Positions 32,578 through 41,767 of a stretch of DNA of 49,342 nt are shown here, piece by piece. The notes under the pieces were generated by a model, which did no database searches, had not been told where the DNA came from, and saw only the letters and a list, made by a program, of their open reading frames with translations. Position numbers and translations under genes: made by a program. Position 1 is the stretch's first letter. Each line of letters begins with the position of its first letter. Source of the DNA: Candidatus Parabacteroides intestinigallinarum (lineage in GTDB: Bacteria > Bacteroidota > Bacteroidia > Bacteroidales > Tannerellaceae); NCBI GenBank assembly GCA_019114945.1, contig DXEN01000087.1, positions 1 to 49,342 of the forward strand. Reading direction: 5' to 3'.

Positions 32578-33852
32578 TTACTTGATCATGTCGAAGCCGG
32601 TGTAGGGCACTAACGCTTTCGGGATACGGATGCCTTCCGGCGTCTGGTTGTTCTCCAACAGGGCGGCTACGATGCGCGGCAACGCCAGCGCGCTACCGTT
32701 TAAGGTATGGCACAATTGGATCTTCTTGTTCTCGTCGCGGTACCGGCATTTCAATCGGTTGGCTTGATACGTATCGAAGTTGGACACGGAGCTGACCTCC
32801 AGCCAGCGTTGTTGCGCCTCGGAATAGACTTCGAAATCGAAGCAAATCGCCGCCGTGAAACTCATATCGCCTCCGCATAAGCGCAGGATACGATAGGGCA
32901 GCTCCAGCTTTTGCAACAAGCCTTCCACGTGATCCAGCATCTCTTGGTGCGATTGTTTCGAGTGCTCCGGCTTGTCGATACGCACTAATTCCACTTTCGA
33001 GAACTCGTGCAGACGATTCAAGCCGCGCACGTCCTTACCGTACGAGCCGGCCTCGCGGCGGAAACATTGCGTATAGGCGCAATTCTTGATGGGCAGTTGT
33101 TTCTCGTCCAGGATTACGTCCCGGTAAATATTGGTCACGGGCACTTCCGCCGTAGGGATCAGGTACAGATCGTCTACCTCGCAATGGTACATCTGTCCTT
33201 CCTTGTCGGGCAACTGGCCGGTGCCGTAGCCGGAAGCGGCGTTCACTACCGTAGGAGGCATAATTTCCGTATAACCTGCCGCACGGGCCTCGTCGAGGAA
33301 GAAATTAATCAACGCCCGTTGCAGGCGTGCGCCTTGCCCCTTGTATACCGGGAAACCGGCTCCCGTGATTTTCACGCCCAAATCGAAATCGATCAGGTCA
33401 TATTTCTTCGCCAGTTCCCAGTGCGGAAGCGCGTTCTTGGGAAGCTCGGTCTCCATGCCGCCCATCTTCTCTACCACGTTATCCGCCGCGCCCGCTCCTT
33501 CCGGCACCTCCTCGTAAGGTATGTTCGGGATGGTGTATAGCAACGTTTGCAATTCCTCCATCGCTTGATCCATCTCGGCCTGTAGGGCCTTGCTCTTCTC
33601 CTTGATCTCGGATACCTGCTTCTTGGCGGCTTCCGCCTCCTCTTTCTTCCCTTCTTTCATCAGCCGTCCGATGGACTTGGAGGTAGCGTTCACCTCCGCT
33701 AAATTCTGGTCCAACAGACTCTGCGCGTTTCGTCTTTTATCGTTCAATAGCAGCACCTGCTCGATGCTCGCTTTCGCGTCCTTGAAATGTTTCTTTTCCA
33801 GTCCGCGGATTACCGCCTCTGTATTGTCGGTGATTTGTTTGATCGTCAACAT
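32578..33852 (-). CDS. serS: Seryl-tRNA synthetase
   Basis: Charges tRNA-Ser. The 424-residue class II synthetase has the N-terminal tRNA-binding coiled coil (about 30-110), motif 2 around CFRREAGSYGKDVRGLNRLHEF and motif 3 near the C terminus (NGSALALPRIVAALLENNQ). Length and motifs are normal. It is transcribed alone toward the dihydroorotate-dehydrogenase-like gene. On the minus strand a TAACTTCG near 33885-33893 is a possible variant -7 box. Confidence 0.95.
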   Translation of the reverse strand: MLTIKQITDNTEAVIRGLEKKHFKDAKASIEQVLLLNDKRRNAQSLLDQNLAEVNATSKSIGRLMKEGKKEEAEAAKKQVSEIKEKSKALQAEMDQAMEELQTLLYTIPNIPYEEVPEGAGAADNVVEKMGGMETELPKNALPHWELAKKYDLIDFDLGVKITGAGFPVYKGQGARLQRALINFFLDEARAAGYTEIMPPTVVNAASGYGTGQLPDKEGQMYHCEVDDLYLIPTAEVPVTNIYRDVILDEKQLPIKNCAYTQCFRREAGSYGKDVRGLNRLHEFSKVELVRIDKPEHSKQSHQEMLDHVEGLLQKLELPYRILRLCGGDMSFTAAICFDFEVYSEAQQRWLEVSSVSNFDTYQANRLKCRYRDENKKIQLCHTLNGSALALPRIVAALLENNQTPEGIRIPKALVPYTGFDMIK

Positions 33853-33900
33853 ATTTTGAATGATGCTTAATGATTTTCCTAAGCCGCGAAGTTAATCATT

Positions 33901-34440
33901 TTATTTGACCCGACCACCGGTCAGCCACGTTCTTGTATAATAAGGTTCGCTCAAGCTACTGACGATAACGCCCCTCGACGAGCTGGCATGGATGAAGCGC
34001 CCGTTTTTCAGGTAAATACCTACATGGTTCGGCACGCCTCGCTTCCCGCCTCGCTGGGTCTTGAAAAAAACCAGGTCGCCTTCCCGCAATTTCCCGCGCC
34101 GTATTTTCTTGCAATCGTGGCGTAGCATATCGGCGGAGTTACGCGCCAATCGCTTGCCGTAGATCTCGCGGTAGACGATCGCGACGAATCCGGAGCAATC
34201 CACGCCTCGCTTCGTGCTGCCTCCCAGTTTGTGCGGTACGCCCAGCCAACGGGCGCCCTCGTTGTAGAGGAAGATGTTATCCTCCGGCGTGATACGTACG
34301 CCATACAAGCGACCTAATTCTTTCGGCCCTTTGAAATCGGCGGGTAAGGCGATTTTCTGTTGCTTTTTCCCCGCGCAGGCGGACAGGCACACGAGCAAGA
34401 TAAGCCATAGGATTGTTTGGAGAGATGCTTTTTTTCTCAT
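33901..34440 (-). CDS. NlpC/P60-family (C40) peptidase, lipoprotein
   Basis: A 179-residue cell-wall cysteine peptidase that probably cuts peptide stems of peptidoglycan. The signal peptide ends LSAC with the lipid Cys at 22. The catalytic triad is visible: Cys82 in DCSGF, His139 in NHVGIYL and a third polar residue His151 in FIHASSS. Length matches Spr/MepS-like proteins. It lies 48 bases upstream of serS on the same strand and divergent from the DUF3078 gene. Confidence 0.9.
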   Translation of the reverse strand: MRKKASLQTILWLILLVCLSACAGKKQQKIALPADFKGPKELGRLYGVRITPEDNIFLYNEGARWLGVPHKLGGSTKRGVDCSGFVAIVYREIYGKRLARNSADMLRHDCKKIRRGKLREGDLVFFKTQRGGKRGVPNHVGIYLKNGRFIHASSSRGVIVSSLSEPYYTRTWLTGGRVK

Positions 34441-34568
34441 ATTGTCTTATTCCATTTGTGCGCGAAATACGCGCGAATTATTCAACATTTGAAATATTCG
34501 CCTCTAATATATCATTCTTTTTGGCTAATTTCGCGGACGATACGACTAATAAATGTAAATAAGCGATT

Positions 34569-36140
34569 ATGGTGACGAGGCGACAAGGTTTATATATACT
34601 ATTCTTCTTTTTTCTGTTAATCGGGAATTTAGCCTATGGTCAAGATGAGTCCCCTGTCTCTGAAAGTATGATGCGGCCGGAGCCGCGGGTTGTCGAGGAT
34701 ACGGTTCCGGAGATTCATCTGACTGACGAGGATTTGGGACGTATCGTGGATTTGCGTACGCAGTTCGAGCGGCAAAACGCTACCTACGCGAAACCGGTCG
34801 CTCCCAGTTCCAATTTGCTGCGTTTCTTGAAGAAAGACGAGTTGGAGATTTCGCCGGAAGCGATGTATTGGGCCCGTCTGGTACGGGACGCCTCCACGAT
34901 ATTCGACGAGACGATGACGTTCCGGGATACGATGATCGTGAACCCTATTTTTATGCCGATCGTGTTTAAAGGGCATTATTTACCGGAGGATCTGACTTTT
35001 TACGATCTTTCCTGTTTGTTGGAAAAGAATCCGTATGAGGGATTGTATCCCGTTGATACGACCCTTTTTGAGGATATCCGGCAGGATCAACGCTTGGAAG
35101 AGGTGGCTTATCGTTATGTGCAGGACAACTATCCGGCCTATTTCCGTTATTCCTCGCGCGATTTGAGGCACGAGATTATCAAGCCGAAGGCGATCCGGCG
35201 CAATATCTTCGAGGACTTGCCGCTCAAGGTGGAGAACGACGCGAATTTCGAGGATGTGGATGCGCCCGCCCGGTTTATTCCTGAGCGGCGTTATTGGACC
35301 TCCAGCTTCGAGAGCACGTTGCAAGTGGCTGAGGCGTATGTGAGTAAGAACTGGAGTGGGGGAGGTAATCCAAACCTGAATCTGCTGACGCGCCAATACC
35401 TGCGGTACGATTATAAGAAAGATAAGATTCAAGTGACCAACGAGATGGAGATCAACATCAATTTGAACGCCATCCCGAACTCGGTCGATTCGATACATCG
35501 TTATCAAGTCAATAACGATGTGTTCCGTATCCACTCCAATTTCGGTTATCAAGCATTTAATAAATGGTATTATTCGTTCAATTTCGAGTTCCTGACACAG
35601 TTGGTGAACAATTATAAAGCGAACGACACGACGACGCTCGCCGCTTTTCTGGCGCCGCTGAAGGTCAACTTAGGTTTAGGTATGAGGTATGACTTGGAAA
35701 AGACGAATTTCACGAACAAGCACAAGAACCTGAAGCTATCCGTCAATATCGCTCCTTTGTCCTTTAATTATTGGTATAGCCGATTGAAAGGACCGGATAT
35801 GGATTTGAATCGTCACGGATTTGAGGCGAAAGAGAACCCTGTAGAAGGAGAGAACGCCTATAAGAACGTATATGCGAAATTCGGTTCGCAGGTCGATGCG
35901 AGCCTTACGTTCAATATCAACCGGTACACCAGTTGGACCTCGATGTTCAAATATTTTACGACCTATAAGACGGTGCTTATGGAATTCGAGAACACGTTGA
36001 ACTTGCAGATTACCCGTTTCTTCTCGACACGTATTTATTTCAAGGCCCGTTTCGACGATAGTGTGGTACGAACGGAGGATTTCAAGAGCTATTTCCAGTT
36101 CAACCAGTTGATGAGTTTCGGGTTCAATTACAAATGGTAA
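34569..36140 (+). CDS. DUF3078 domain-containing outer-membrane-like protein
   Basis: A 523-residue exported protein with a signal peptide (about 1-24, LAYGQ). The C-terminal 270 residues match the DUF3078 family, with the marker NWSGGGNPNLN and alternating aromatic strands ending FGFNYKW, as expected for an outer-membrane beta-barrel. The N-terminal part (25-240) is rich in Asp, Arg and Tyr and probably periplasmic. Function unknown. A TAATTTCG at 34526-34533 may be a variant -7 box. Confidence 0.82.
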   Translation: MVTRRQGLYILFFFFLLIGNLAYGQDESPVSESMMRPEPRVVEDTVPEIHLTDEDLGRIVDLRTQFERQNATYAKPVAPSSNLLRFLKKDELEISPEAMYWARLVRDASTIFDETMTFRDTMIVNPIFMPIVFKGHYLPEDLTFYDLSCLLEKNPYEGLYPVDTTLFEDIRQDQRLEEVAYRYVQDNYPAYFRYSSRDLRHEIIKPKAIRRNIFEDLPLKVENDANFEDVDAPARFIPERRYWTSSFESTLQVAEAYVSKNWSGGGNPNLNLLTRQYLRYDYKKDKIQVTNEMEININLNAIPNSVDSIHRYQVNNDVFRIHSNFGYQAFNKWYYSFNFEFLTQLVNNYKANDTTTLAAFLAPLKVNLGLGMRYDLEKTNFTNKHKNLKLSVNIAPLSFNYWYSRLKGPDMDLNRHGFEAKENPVEGENAYKNVYAKFGSQVDASLTFNINRYTSWTSMFKYFTTYKTVLMEFENTLNLQITRFFSTRIYFKARFDDSVVRTEDFKSYFQFNQLMSFGFNYKW

Positions 36141-36204
36141 GAAAGGGAGCAAGATTTTCTCAAAAAAACCTTTGTCAATCCTGTCATAGTATCTAAATAA
36201 TAGC

Positions 36205-36212
36205 TACTTTTG
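36205..36212 (+). promoter_or_regulatory. Bacteroidetes -7 box of the rnf operon
   Basis: TACTTTTG fits TAnnTTTG exactly and lies 31 bases before the RseC-family start. No convincing -33 element at standard spacing (a TTTG at 36171-36174 is 30 bases away). Confidence 0.5.
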
Positions 36213-36242
36213 CCCTTGTTTTGCAATGTCGAGATTACAAAC

Positions 36243-36659
36243 ATGAGCGAGAGTATCAGTCATACAGGAGTTGTCGAACGGATCGAGGGCGATACCGTAT
36301 TTGTCCGTATTACTCAATATTCGGCTTGCTCGGGGTGTCACGCACGGTCAATGTGTTCGGCGTCAGAGCAAAAGGATAAGATTATCGAGGTACCGGACCG
36401 TTCGGGAGCGTACCGGGTCGACGAGCGGGTGCTGATTTGCGGGCAAACCTCCATGGGCCTGCGGGCGGTGTTTCTCGCTTTTGTCGTTCCTTTATGTATC
36501 GTTTTGTGTGGCGTTGTCATTGGTGTTCATTTGCGATGGGGTGAAACGCTGAGCGGGGTAGTCGGTTTGTCGCTTTTACTTCCTTATTATTACCTGCTTT
36601 ACTTATCGCGAGACAAATTGAAGAAACGTTTCGTGTTTACGTTGAAAAAACTTAATTGA
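36243..36659 (+). CDS. RseC/SoxR-reducing-system family protein
   Basis: A 138-residue inner-membrane protein of the RseC/MucC family (PF04246). The cytoplasmic N-terminal part has a Cys cluster (C29, C32 and C38 in SACSGCHARSMC) that may hold a metal or iron-sulfur centre; two membrane helices follow (about 77-98 and 103-121). In many bacteria this family sits with Rnf or Rsx genes, as here: rnfB begins nine bases after it. The ATG at 36243 is chosen over one at 36210, which lies in the promoter. Confidence 0.88.
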   Translation: MSESISHTGVVERIEGDTVFVRITQYSACSGCHARSMCSASEQKDKIIEVPDRSGAYRVDERVLICGQTSMGLRAVFLAFVVPLCIVLCGVVIGVHLRWGETLSGVVGLSLLLPYYYLLYLSRDKLKKRFVFTLKKLN

Positions 36660-36668
36660 CAATATATC

Positions 36669-37625
36669 ATGATTTTAATTGCCGTAATTTCATTAGGAGC
36701 GATTGGCGCGGTAGGGGCGGTATTCCTCTATGCCGCGTCCAAGAAATTCGAAGTCTATGAGGATCCCCGCGTCGCGCAAGTACAGGGTGTCTTGCCGGGG
36801 GCGAACTGCGGAGGATGCGGATATCCGGGTTGCGCCGGATTCGCGGGTGCTTGCGTAAAAGCGGATTCGTTAGACGGGATGCTTTGTCCGGTTGGCGGTG
36901 GCCCGGTGATGGCCAAGATCGCTACGATTTTAGGAAAAGAAGCGGGGAGCACGGAGCCGATGGTGGCGGTGGTCCGCTGCAATGGTACTTGCCAGGCTCG
37001 TCCGCGTACGAGTACGTATGATGGCACGAAAAGTTGCGCGATCGCTTCCGCTACATACGGGGGCGAGACGGGTTGCTCGTATGGTTGCTTAGGCTATGGC
37101 GATTGTGTGAACGCTTGCGCTTTCGACGCGATCCACATCAACCCGATCACGGGAATCGCCGAGGTGGACGAGGAGAAGTGTACCTCTTGTGGGGCTTGCG
37201 TGAAAGCGTGTCCGAAAAACATCATCGAGTTGCGTAAGAAAGGTCCGAAGTCTCGCCGTGTGTTTGTCTCTTGCGTGAACAAGGATAAGGGAGCGGTGGC
37301 CCGCAAGGCTTGTACCAACGCTTGTATCGGATGCGGCAAGTGTGCCAAAGAGTGTCCGTTCGAGGCGATTACGGTGACGAACAACGTGGCTTACATCGAT
37401 TATACGAAATGCCGCTTGTGCCGCAAGTGCGAGGCTGTATGCCCTACGGGCGCTATTCACGCGTTGAATTTCCCGCCTCGGAAGGAAGCGGCACCGGCCC
37501 AACCCAAAGAGGCTACGTCGGGAGCGACGTCCCAGCCTAAGGCCACCGCGGTAAAGGAGGCGGCATCGGTGAAGCCGGAGGCGGCTCCCAAAGCGACAAT
37601 GGAAGATAAAACAAGTTTAAATTAA
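36669..37625 (+). CDS. rnfB: Rnf electron transport complex subunit B
   Basis: Iron-sulfur subunit that takes electrons from ferredoxin. The 318-residue protein has an N-terminal helix (about 2-22), the Fe4S4 domain with C47, C50 and C55 (ANCGGCGYPGC), and at least three further ferredoxin-type clusters (TSCGACVKACP, IGCGKCAKECP, CRLCRKCEAVCP), plus a Cys-rich GCSYGCLGYGDC segment. The last 45 residues are an Ala/Pro/Lys/Thr-rich tail of low complexity. First core gene of the rnfBCDGEA operon. Confidence 0.95.
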   Translation: MILIAVISLGAIGAVGAVFLYAASKKFEVYEDPRVAQVQGVLPGANCGGCGYPGCAGFAGACVKADSLDGMLCPVGGGPVMAKIATILGKEAGSTEPMVAVVRCNGTCQARPRTSTYDGTKSCAIASATYGGETGCSYGCLGYGDCVNACAFDAIHINPITGIAEVDEEKCTSCGACVKACPKNIIELRKKGPKSRRVFVSCVNKDKGAVARKACTNACIGCGKCAKECPFEAITVTNNVAYIDYTKCRLCRKCEAVCPTGAIHALNFPPRKEAAPAQPKEATSGATSQPKATAVKEAASVKPEAAPKATMEDKTSLN

Positions 37626-37636
37626 AATCTAATAGT

Positions 37637-38968
37637 ATGCTAAGGACATTTCGAATCGGAGGTATTCATCCCCCCGAGAATAAACTGTCTGCCGGTAAGA
37701 AGATAACGGCTCTCGATACACCGAAACAGGTAGTGATCCCGCTTGGCCAGCATATTGGCGCTCCGGCCCAGGCGGTGGTGAAGAAAGGAGATCTCGTGAA
37801 GGTGGGTACTTTATTGGCCAAGGCGGGAGGCTTCGTTTCTGCGAATATCCACTCTTCCGTATCCGGCAAGGTCAATAAAATAGACGATGTGGTAGACGCG
37901 AGTGGCTATCGTCGTCCTGCCATTTATATAGATGTGGAAGGCGATGAATGGGAAGAGACGATCGACCAGAGCGCGACGCTGGTGAAGGAGTGCGCATTGT
38001 CTTCTAAGGAGATTATCGACAAGATCGCCGCAGCGGGTATCGTCGGTATGGGTGGGGCTACGTTCCCTACGCAGGTGAAATTGATGCCGCCTCCTGGCAA
38101 TAAGGCGGAGATAGTGATTATCAACGCCGTGGAGTGTGAGCCTTATCTGACCGCCGACCATTCCCTGATGTTGGAGAAAGGGGAGGAGATCCTAGTGGGT
38201 GTCTCGATTCTGATGAAGGCGGTCAATGTGAGCCGGGCGGTGATCGGTATCGAGAACAACAAGCCCGACGCGATTGCTCATTTGCGGAAGTTGGCGGCGG
38301 ATTATAAAGGAATAGAGATTATGCCGCTTCAGATGAAATATCCGCAAGGAGGCGAGAAGCAACTGATTGATGCCGTGATTCGTCGGCAGGTGAAGAGCGG
38401 AGCGCTTCCTATCTCGGAAGGGGCGTTGGTGCAGAACGTGGGGACGGCGTACGCTGTGTACGAGGCGGTGCAGAAGAACAAGCCTTTGTTCGAGCGGGTC
38501 GTTACCGTAACGGGAAAAGCCTTGACTTCGCCCTCGAACTTCTTGGTACGTATCGGCACGCCGATCCGTTGCCTGATCGACGCCGCGGGTGGTATGCCGG
38601 AGAATACGGGCAAGATTATCAGCGGTGGCCCGATGATGGGCAAGGCGTTGGCAAGCGTGGACGCTCCGGTGTGCAAGGGCAGTTCCGGCGTGTTGCTGCT
38701 TACGAGAGAGGAATCGGTTCGCAAGCCGGCGAGGGATTGTATTCGTTGCGCGAAGTGCGTGAACGTATGCCCGATGGGTTTGAACCCGACGTTGTTAATG
38801 ACCGCTACGGAGTTCCAGAACTGGGAGTTGGCGGAGAAGAATCATATCACCGATTGTATTGAGTGTGGGTCGTGCAGCTATACCTGTCCCGCCAACCGTC
38901 CGTTGTTGGATCGGATCCGATTGGGCAAGGGGAAGGTTATGGGTATCATCCGCGCTCGGAAGTCATAA
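37637..38968 (+). CDS. rnfC: Rnf electron transport complex subunit C
   Basis: Peripheral NADH-binding subunit with FMN and two Fe4S4 clusters. The 443-residue protein has the RnfC N-terminal barrel (about 1-110), a flavin/NADH domain similar to complex I NuoF (GIVGMGGATFPTQVKL, then INAVECEPYLTAD), a SLBB-like region and two cluster motifs, CIRCAKCVNVCP and CIECGSCSYTCP. It follows rnfB by 11 bases. Confidence 0.95.
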   Translation: MLRTFRIGGIHPPENKLSAGKKITALDTPKQVVIPLGQHIGAPAQAVVKKGDLVKVGTLLAKAGGFVSANIHSSVSGKVNKIDDVVDASGYRRPAIYIDVEGDEWEETIDQSATLVKECALSSKEIIDKIAAAGIVGMGGATFPTQVKLMPPPGNKAEIVIINAVECEPYLTADHSLMLEKGEEILVGVSILMKAVNVSRAVIGIENNKPDAIAHLRKLAADYKGIEIMPLQMKYPQGGEKQLIDAVIRRQVKSGALPISEGALVQNVGTAYAVYEAVQKNKPLFERVVTVTGKALTSPSNFLVRIGTPIRCLIDAAGGMPENTGKIISGGPMMGKALASVDAPVCKGSSGVLLLTREESVRKPARDCIRCAKCVNVCPMGLNPTLLMTATEFQNWELAEKNHITDCIECGSCSYTCPANRPLLDRIRLGKGKVMGIIRARKS

Positions 38969-38980
38969 AACAAACGCGAC

Positions 38981-39943
38981 ATGGAAAATAATTTATATGT
39001 ATCGCCCTCACCTCATATACATGGAGGTGATAGCATAAGCAAAAATATGTACGGCGTGCTGATCGCCTTGATCCCGGCGTTCCTGGTTTCCCTCTATTTC
39101 TTTGGGTTGGGGGCGTTGATCGTGACGGTTACTTCCGTATTGGCCTGTGTGGTCTTCGAGTATTTGATCCAACGGTTCCTGATGAAAAAGGAGCCGACGA
39201 TTTGCGATGGTTCCGCCATCCTGACGGGTGTCTTGCTGGCGTTCAACTTGCCTTCGAACTTGCCGGTATGGATTATCATTATCGGCGCGTTGGCTGCCAT
39301 CGGTATCGGTAAGATGTCGTTCGGCGGGCTGGGAAACAATATTTTCAACCCCGCGTTGGTGGGACGTGTTTTCTTGTTGATATCGTTCCCGGCGCAGATG
39401 ACGACGTGGCCCGAGCCCGGCCAGCTGACGGCTTATACCGACGCTACGACAGGCGCTACGGTGCTCTCCCTGATTAACGAGGGGCAATTGGATAAGATCC
39501 CGACGCTGATCGATATGTTGATTGGTGAGATGGGAGGTAGCTTGGGTGAGGTCAGCGCCATCGCGTTGTTGCTGGGCTTCGCGTTCCTGTTGTGGAAGAA
39601 GATCATCACGTGGCACATCCCGGTTTCGATCTTGGCGACGGTGTTCGTGTTTACGGGTATCATGCATTTGGTGAATCCCGCGCAATACGCGAGTCCGCTT
39701 CTCCATTTGTTGTCCGGAGGTTTGATGCTGGGTGCCATTTTCATGGCTACCGATTATGTGACCTCGCCGATGAGTAAGAACGGAATGATCGTGTATGGTG
39801 TAGGTATCGGCTTGCTGACCTCGGTGATCCGTCTGTTCGGTTCCTATCCGGAAGGTATGTCGTTCGCGATCCTGATCATGAACGCGTTGACTCCGCTTAT
39901 CAATAGTTATATCAAACCTAAACATTTCGGAGGAGGGAAATAA
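38981..39943 (+). CDS. rnfD: Rnf electron transport complex subunit D
   Basis: Membrane subunit with covalently bound FMN, involved in ion translocation. The 320-residue protein has about nine to ten helices and the flavinylation motif TGAT (157-160, in DATTGATVLS) whose last Thr is the expected acceptor. GNNIFNPALVGRVFL is a family signature. It lies 12 bases after rnfC and two bases before rnfG. Confidence 0.95.
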   Translation: MENNLYVSPSPHIHGGDSISKNMYGVLIALIPAFLVSLYFFGLGALIVTVTSVLACVVFEYLIQRFLMKKEPTICDGSAILTGVLLAFNLPSNLPVWIIIIGALAAIGIGKMSFGGLGNNIFNPALVGRVFLLISFPAQMTTWPEPGQLTAYTDATTGATVLSLINEGQLDKIPTLIDMLIGEMGGSLGEVSAIALLLGFAFLLWKKIITWHIPVSILATVFVFTGIMHLVNPAQYASPLLHLLSGGLMLGAIFMATDYVTSPMSKNGMIVYGVGIGLLTSVIRLFGSYPEGMSFAILIMNALTPLINSYIKPKHFGGGK

Positions 39944-39945
39944 GC

Positions 39946-40593
39946 ATGGAAAAGTTAAAATCAACATTACCGAATATGCTATTGTCGCTGACGCTGATCA
40001 GCGCGATCGCTGGCGCGATCTTAGCCGGGATTTATATGCTGACCGAACAGCCGATCGCGGCATCGAAGGCCGCTACGTTGCAGAACGCGATCCGGGCGGT
40101 GGTTCCCGAGTTCGATAATACGCCGACCGACGAGGCTTTCATGGCCGCTACGCCGGAGGGCGATTCCCTGAAGATTTATCCGGCGAAGAAAGGTGGCCAA
40201 TTGGTGGGCGCCGCGGTCGAGAGTAATACGCAAAAAGGTTTTAGTGGCGAAATCAAGGTGATCGTCGGTTTCGATGCCGAGGGAAAATTGTACAATTATT
40301 CTGTCTTGCAGCACGCCGAGACACCCGGCTTGGGCTCGAAGATGCAAGAGTGGTTCCGCACGGAAGGGACGGACCGGAGTGTGCTGGGTAGCGACTTGTC
40401 GCAAGGCCCGTTGCAGGTGAAGAAGGATGGCGGTACGGTAGATGCGATCACGGCGGCTACGATATCAAGTCGTGCCTTCCTCGACGCGATCAACCGTGCG
40501 TATAGCGCTTTCTCCGGTACGGACGCCACGACCGGAGCCACGAGTCAGTCTAATTCTAATGAAGAAAAGGAAGGAGGAAACGACCATGAGTAA
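39946..40593 (+). CDS. rnfG: Rnf electron transport complex subunit G
   Basis: Subunit with one membrane helix (about 11-33) and an extracytoplasmic FMN-binding domain. The 215-residue product has the flavinylation motif ITAATIS, with Thr172 as the expected FMN site. ETPGLGSKM is the usual preceding segment. The C-terminal 25 residues are a Ser/Thr/Asn/Glu tail. The stop overlaps rnfE by eight bases, and the tail codons include the rnfE ribosome-binding site. Confidence 0.94.
   Translation: MEKLKSTLPNMLLSLTLISAIAGAILAGIYMLTEQPIAASKAATLQNAIRAVVPEFDNTPTDEAFMAATPEGDSLKIYPAKKGGQLVGAAVESNTQKGFSGEIKVIVGFDAEGKLYNYSVLQHAETPGLGSKMQEWFRTEGTDRSVLGSDLSQGPLQVKKDGGTVDAITAATISSRAFLDAINRAYSAFSGTDATTGATSQSNSNEEKEGGNDHE
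40571..40577 (+). promoter_or_regulatory. Strong Shine-Dalgarno sequence of rnfE inside rnfG
   Basis: AAGGAGG lies eight bases before ATG 40586. It favours this start for rnfE over the in-frame ATG at 40559 and shows that translation restarts within the end of rnfG. Confidence 0.6.
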
Positions 40594-41170
40594 CTTTAAA
40601 ATCTTGATGAATGGCATCATCACGGAGAATCCGACGTTCGTGTTGTTGCTGGGTATGTGTCCTACGTTGGCTACTACCTCGTCGGCCATGAATGGCTTAA
40701 GTATGGGATTGGCTACGATGTTCGTGCTGATATGCTCGAACATGGCGATCTCGGCTTGTAAGAAACTGATTCCGGACATGGTGCGTATCCCGGCCTACAT
40801 CGTGCTCATCGCTACGTTCGTGACGGTGGTTCAGTTGGTGATGGAGGCTTATTTACCCGCGTTGAACGCCAGCTTGGGATTGTACATTCCGTTGATCGTT
40901 GTGAACTGTATTGTATTAGGACGTGCTGAGTCGTTCGCCGCGAAGAATGGGGTGGTCGCATCCGCCTTCGACGGTATCGGTATCGGTATCGGTTTCACGG
41001 GGGCGCTTACGTTGTTGGGTGCCGTGCGTGAGTTGCTGGGCACCGGCAAGTTGTTCGGTTTGACCTTGATGCCTGAGCAGTACGGCTCGTTGATCTTTAT
41101 CTTGGCGCCGGGTGCGTTTATCGTCTTGGGATATTTGATCGCTATTGTCAATAAATTGCATAAAGCTTAA
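40586..41170 (+). CDS. rnfE: Rnf electron transport complex subunit E
   Basis: Integral membrane subunit with six helices; with RnfA it forms the pseudo-symmetric core that holds an iron-sulfur cluster in the membrane. The 194-residue protein starts MSNFKILMNGIITENPTFVL. LLGMCPTLATTS and IVVNCIVLGRAESFA carry the conserved Cys residues. The start at 40586 is set by the Shine-Dalgarno sequence and the family N terminus; a longer frame reaching back to 40442 is the shadow of rnfG. Confidence 0.94.
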   Translation: MSNFKILMNGIITENPTFVLLLGMCPTLATTSSAMNGLSMGLATMFVLICSNMAISACKKLIPDMVRIPAYIVLIATFVTVVQLVMEAYLPALNASLGLYIPLIVVNCIVLGRAESFAAKNGVVASAFDGIGIGIGFTGALTLLGAVRELLGTGKLFGLTLMPEQYGSLIFILAPGAFIVLGYLIAIVNKLHKA

Positions 41171-41175
41171 AGGAT

Positions 41176-41748
41176 ATGGAGTATATATTGATATTTATCG
41201 CCGCGGTATTCGTCAACAATGTCGTATTATCGCAATTCCTGGGTATCTGCCCGTTCTTGGGTGTTTCCAAGAAGGTGGAGACCGCTACCGGTATGGGTGC
41301 CGCCGTTACGTTCGTATTGGCGATCGCTACGATCGTGACTTTCCTGATCCAGAAATATATCCTGGATGTGTTTGGCTTGGGCTTCATGCAGACCATCATG
41401 TTCATCTTGGTCATCGCCGCGTTGGTGCAAATGATCGAGATTATCCTGAAGAAGGTATCGCCCGCCCTCTACCAGGCATTGGGCGTATTCCTCCCGTTGA
41501 TCACGACGAACTGCTGCGTGCTGGGTGTCGCTATCCAAGTTATCCAAAAAAACTATAATTTGCTGGAGGCGATCGTTTACGCTATCTCTATCGGTATCGG
41601 ATTCGCCTTGGCATTGATTATTTTCGCGGGTATCCGGGAGCAATTGGCTATGACGCATGTCCCGAAGGGGATGAAAGGTACGCCTATCGCGTTGGTGACG
41701 GCTGGTCTGTTGGCGATGGCCTTTATGGGTTTCTCGGGTATCGTATAA
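41176..41748 (+). CDS. rnfA: Rnf electron transport complex subunit A
   Basis: Six-helix membrane subunit paired with RnfE. The 190-residue protein has the conserved half-motifs LSQFLGICPFLG and TTNCCVLGVAI that carry the cluster Cys residues. It starts five bases after rnfE, completing the B-C-D-G-E-A order. With the other subunits it should couple ferredoxin oxidation and NAD+ reduction to Na+ or H+ export. Confidence 0.95.
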   Translation: MEYILIFIAAVFVNNVVLSQFLGICPFLGVSKKVETATGMGAAVTFVLAIATIVTFLIQKYILDVFGLGFMQTIMFILVIAALVQMIEIILKKVSPALYQALGVFLPLITTNCCVLGVAIQVIQKNYNLLEAIVYAISIGIGFALALIIFAGIREQLAMTHVPKGMKGTPIALVTAGLLAMAFMGFSGIV

Positions 41749-41767
41749 TGATAGAAAGGAGATTCGT

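Noticed and set aside
40442-40585. Longer rnfE reading frame
   Set aside because: This part is the rnfG coding region in another frame; the Shine-Dalgarno sequence and family N terminus place the start at 40586.
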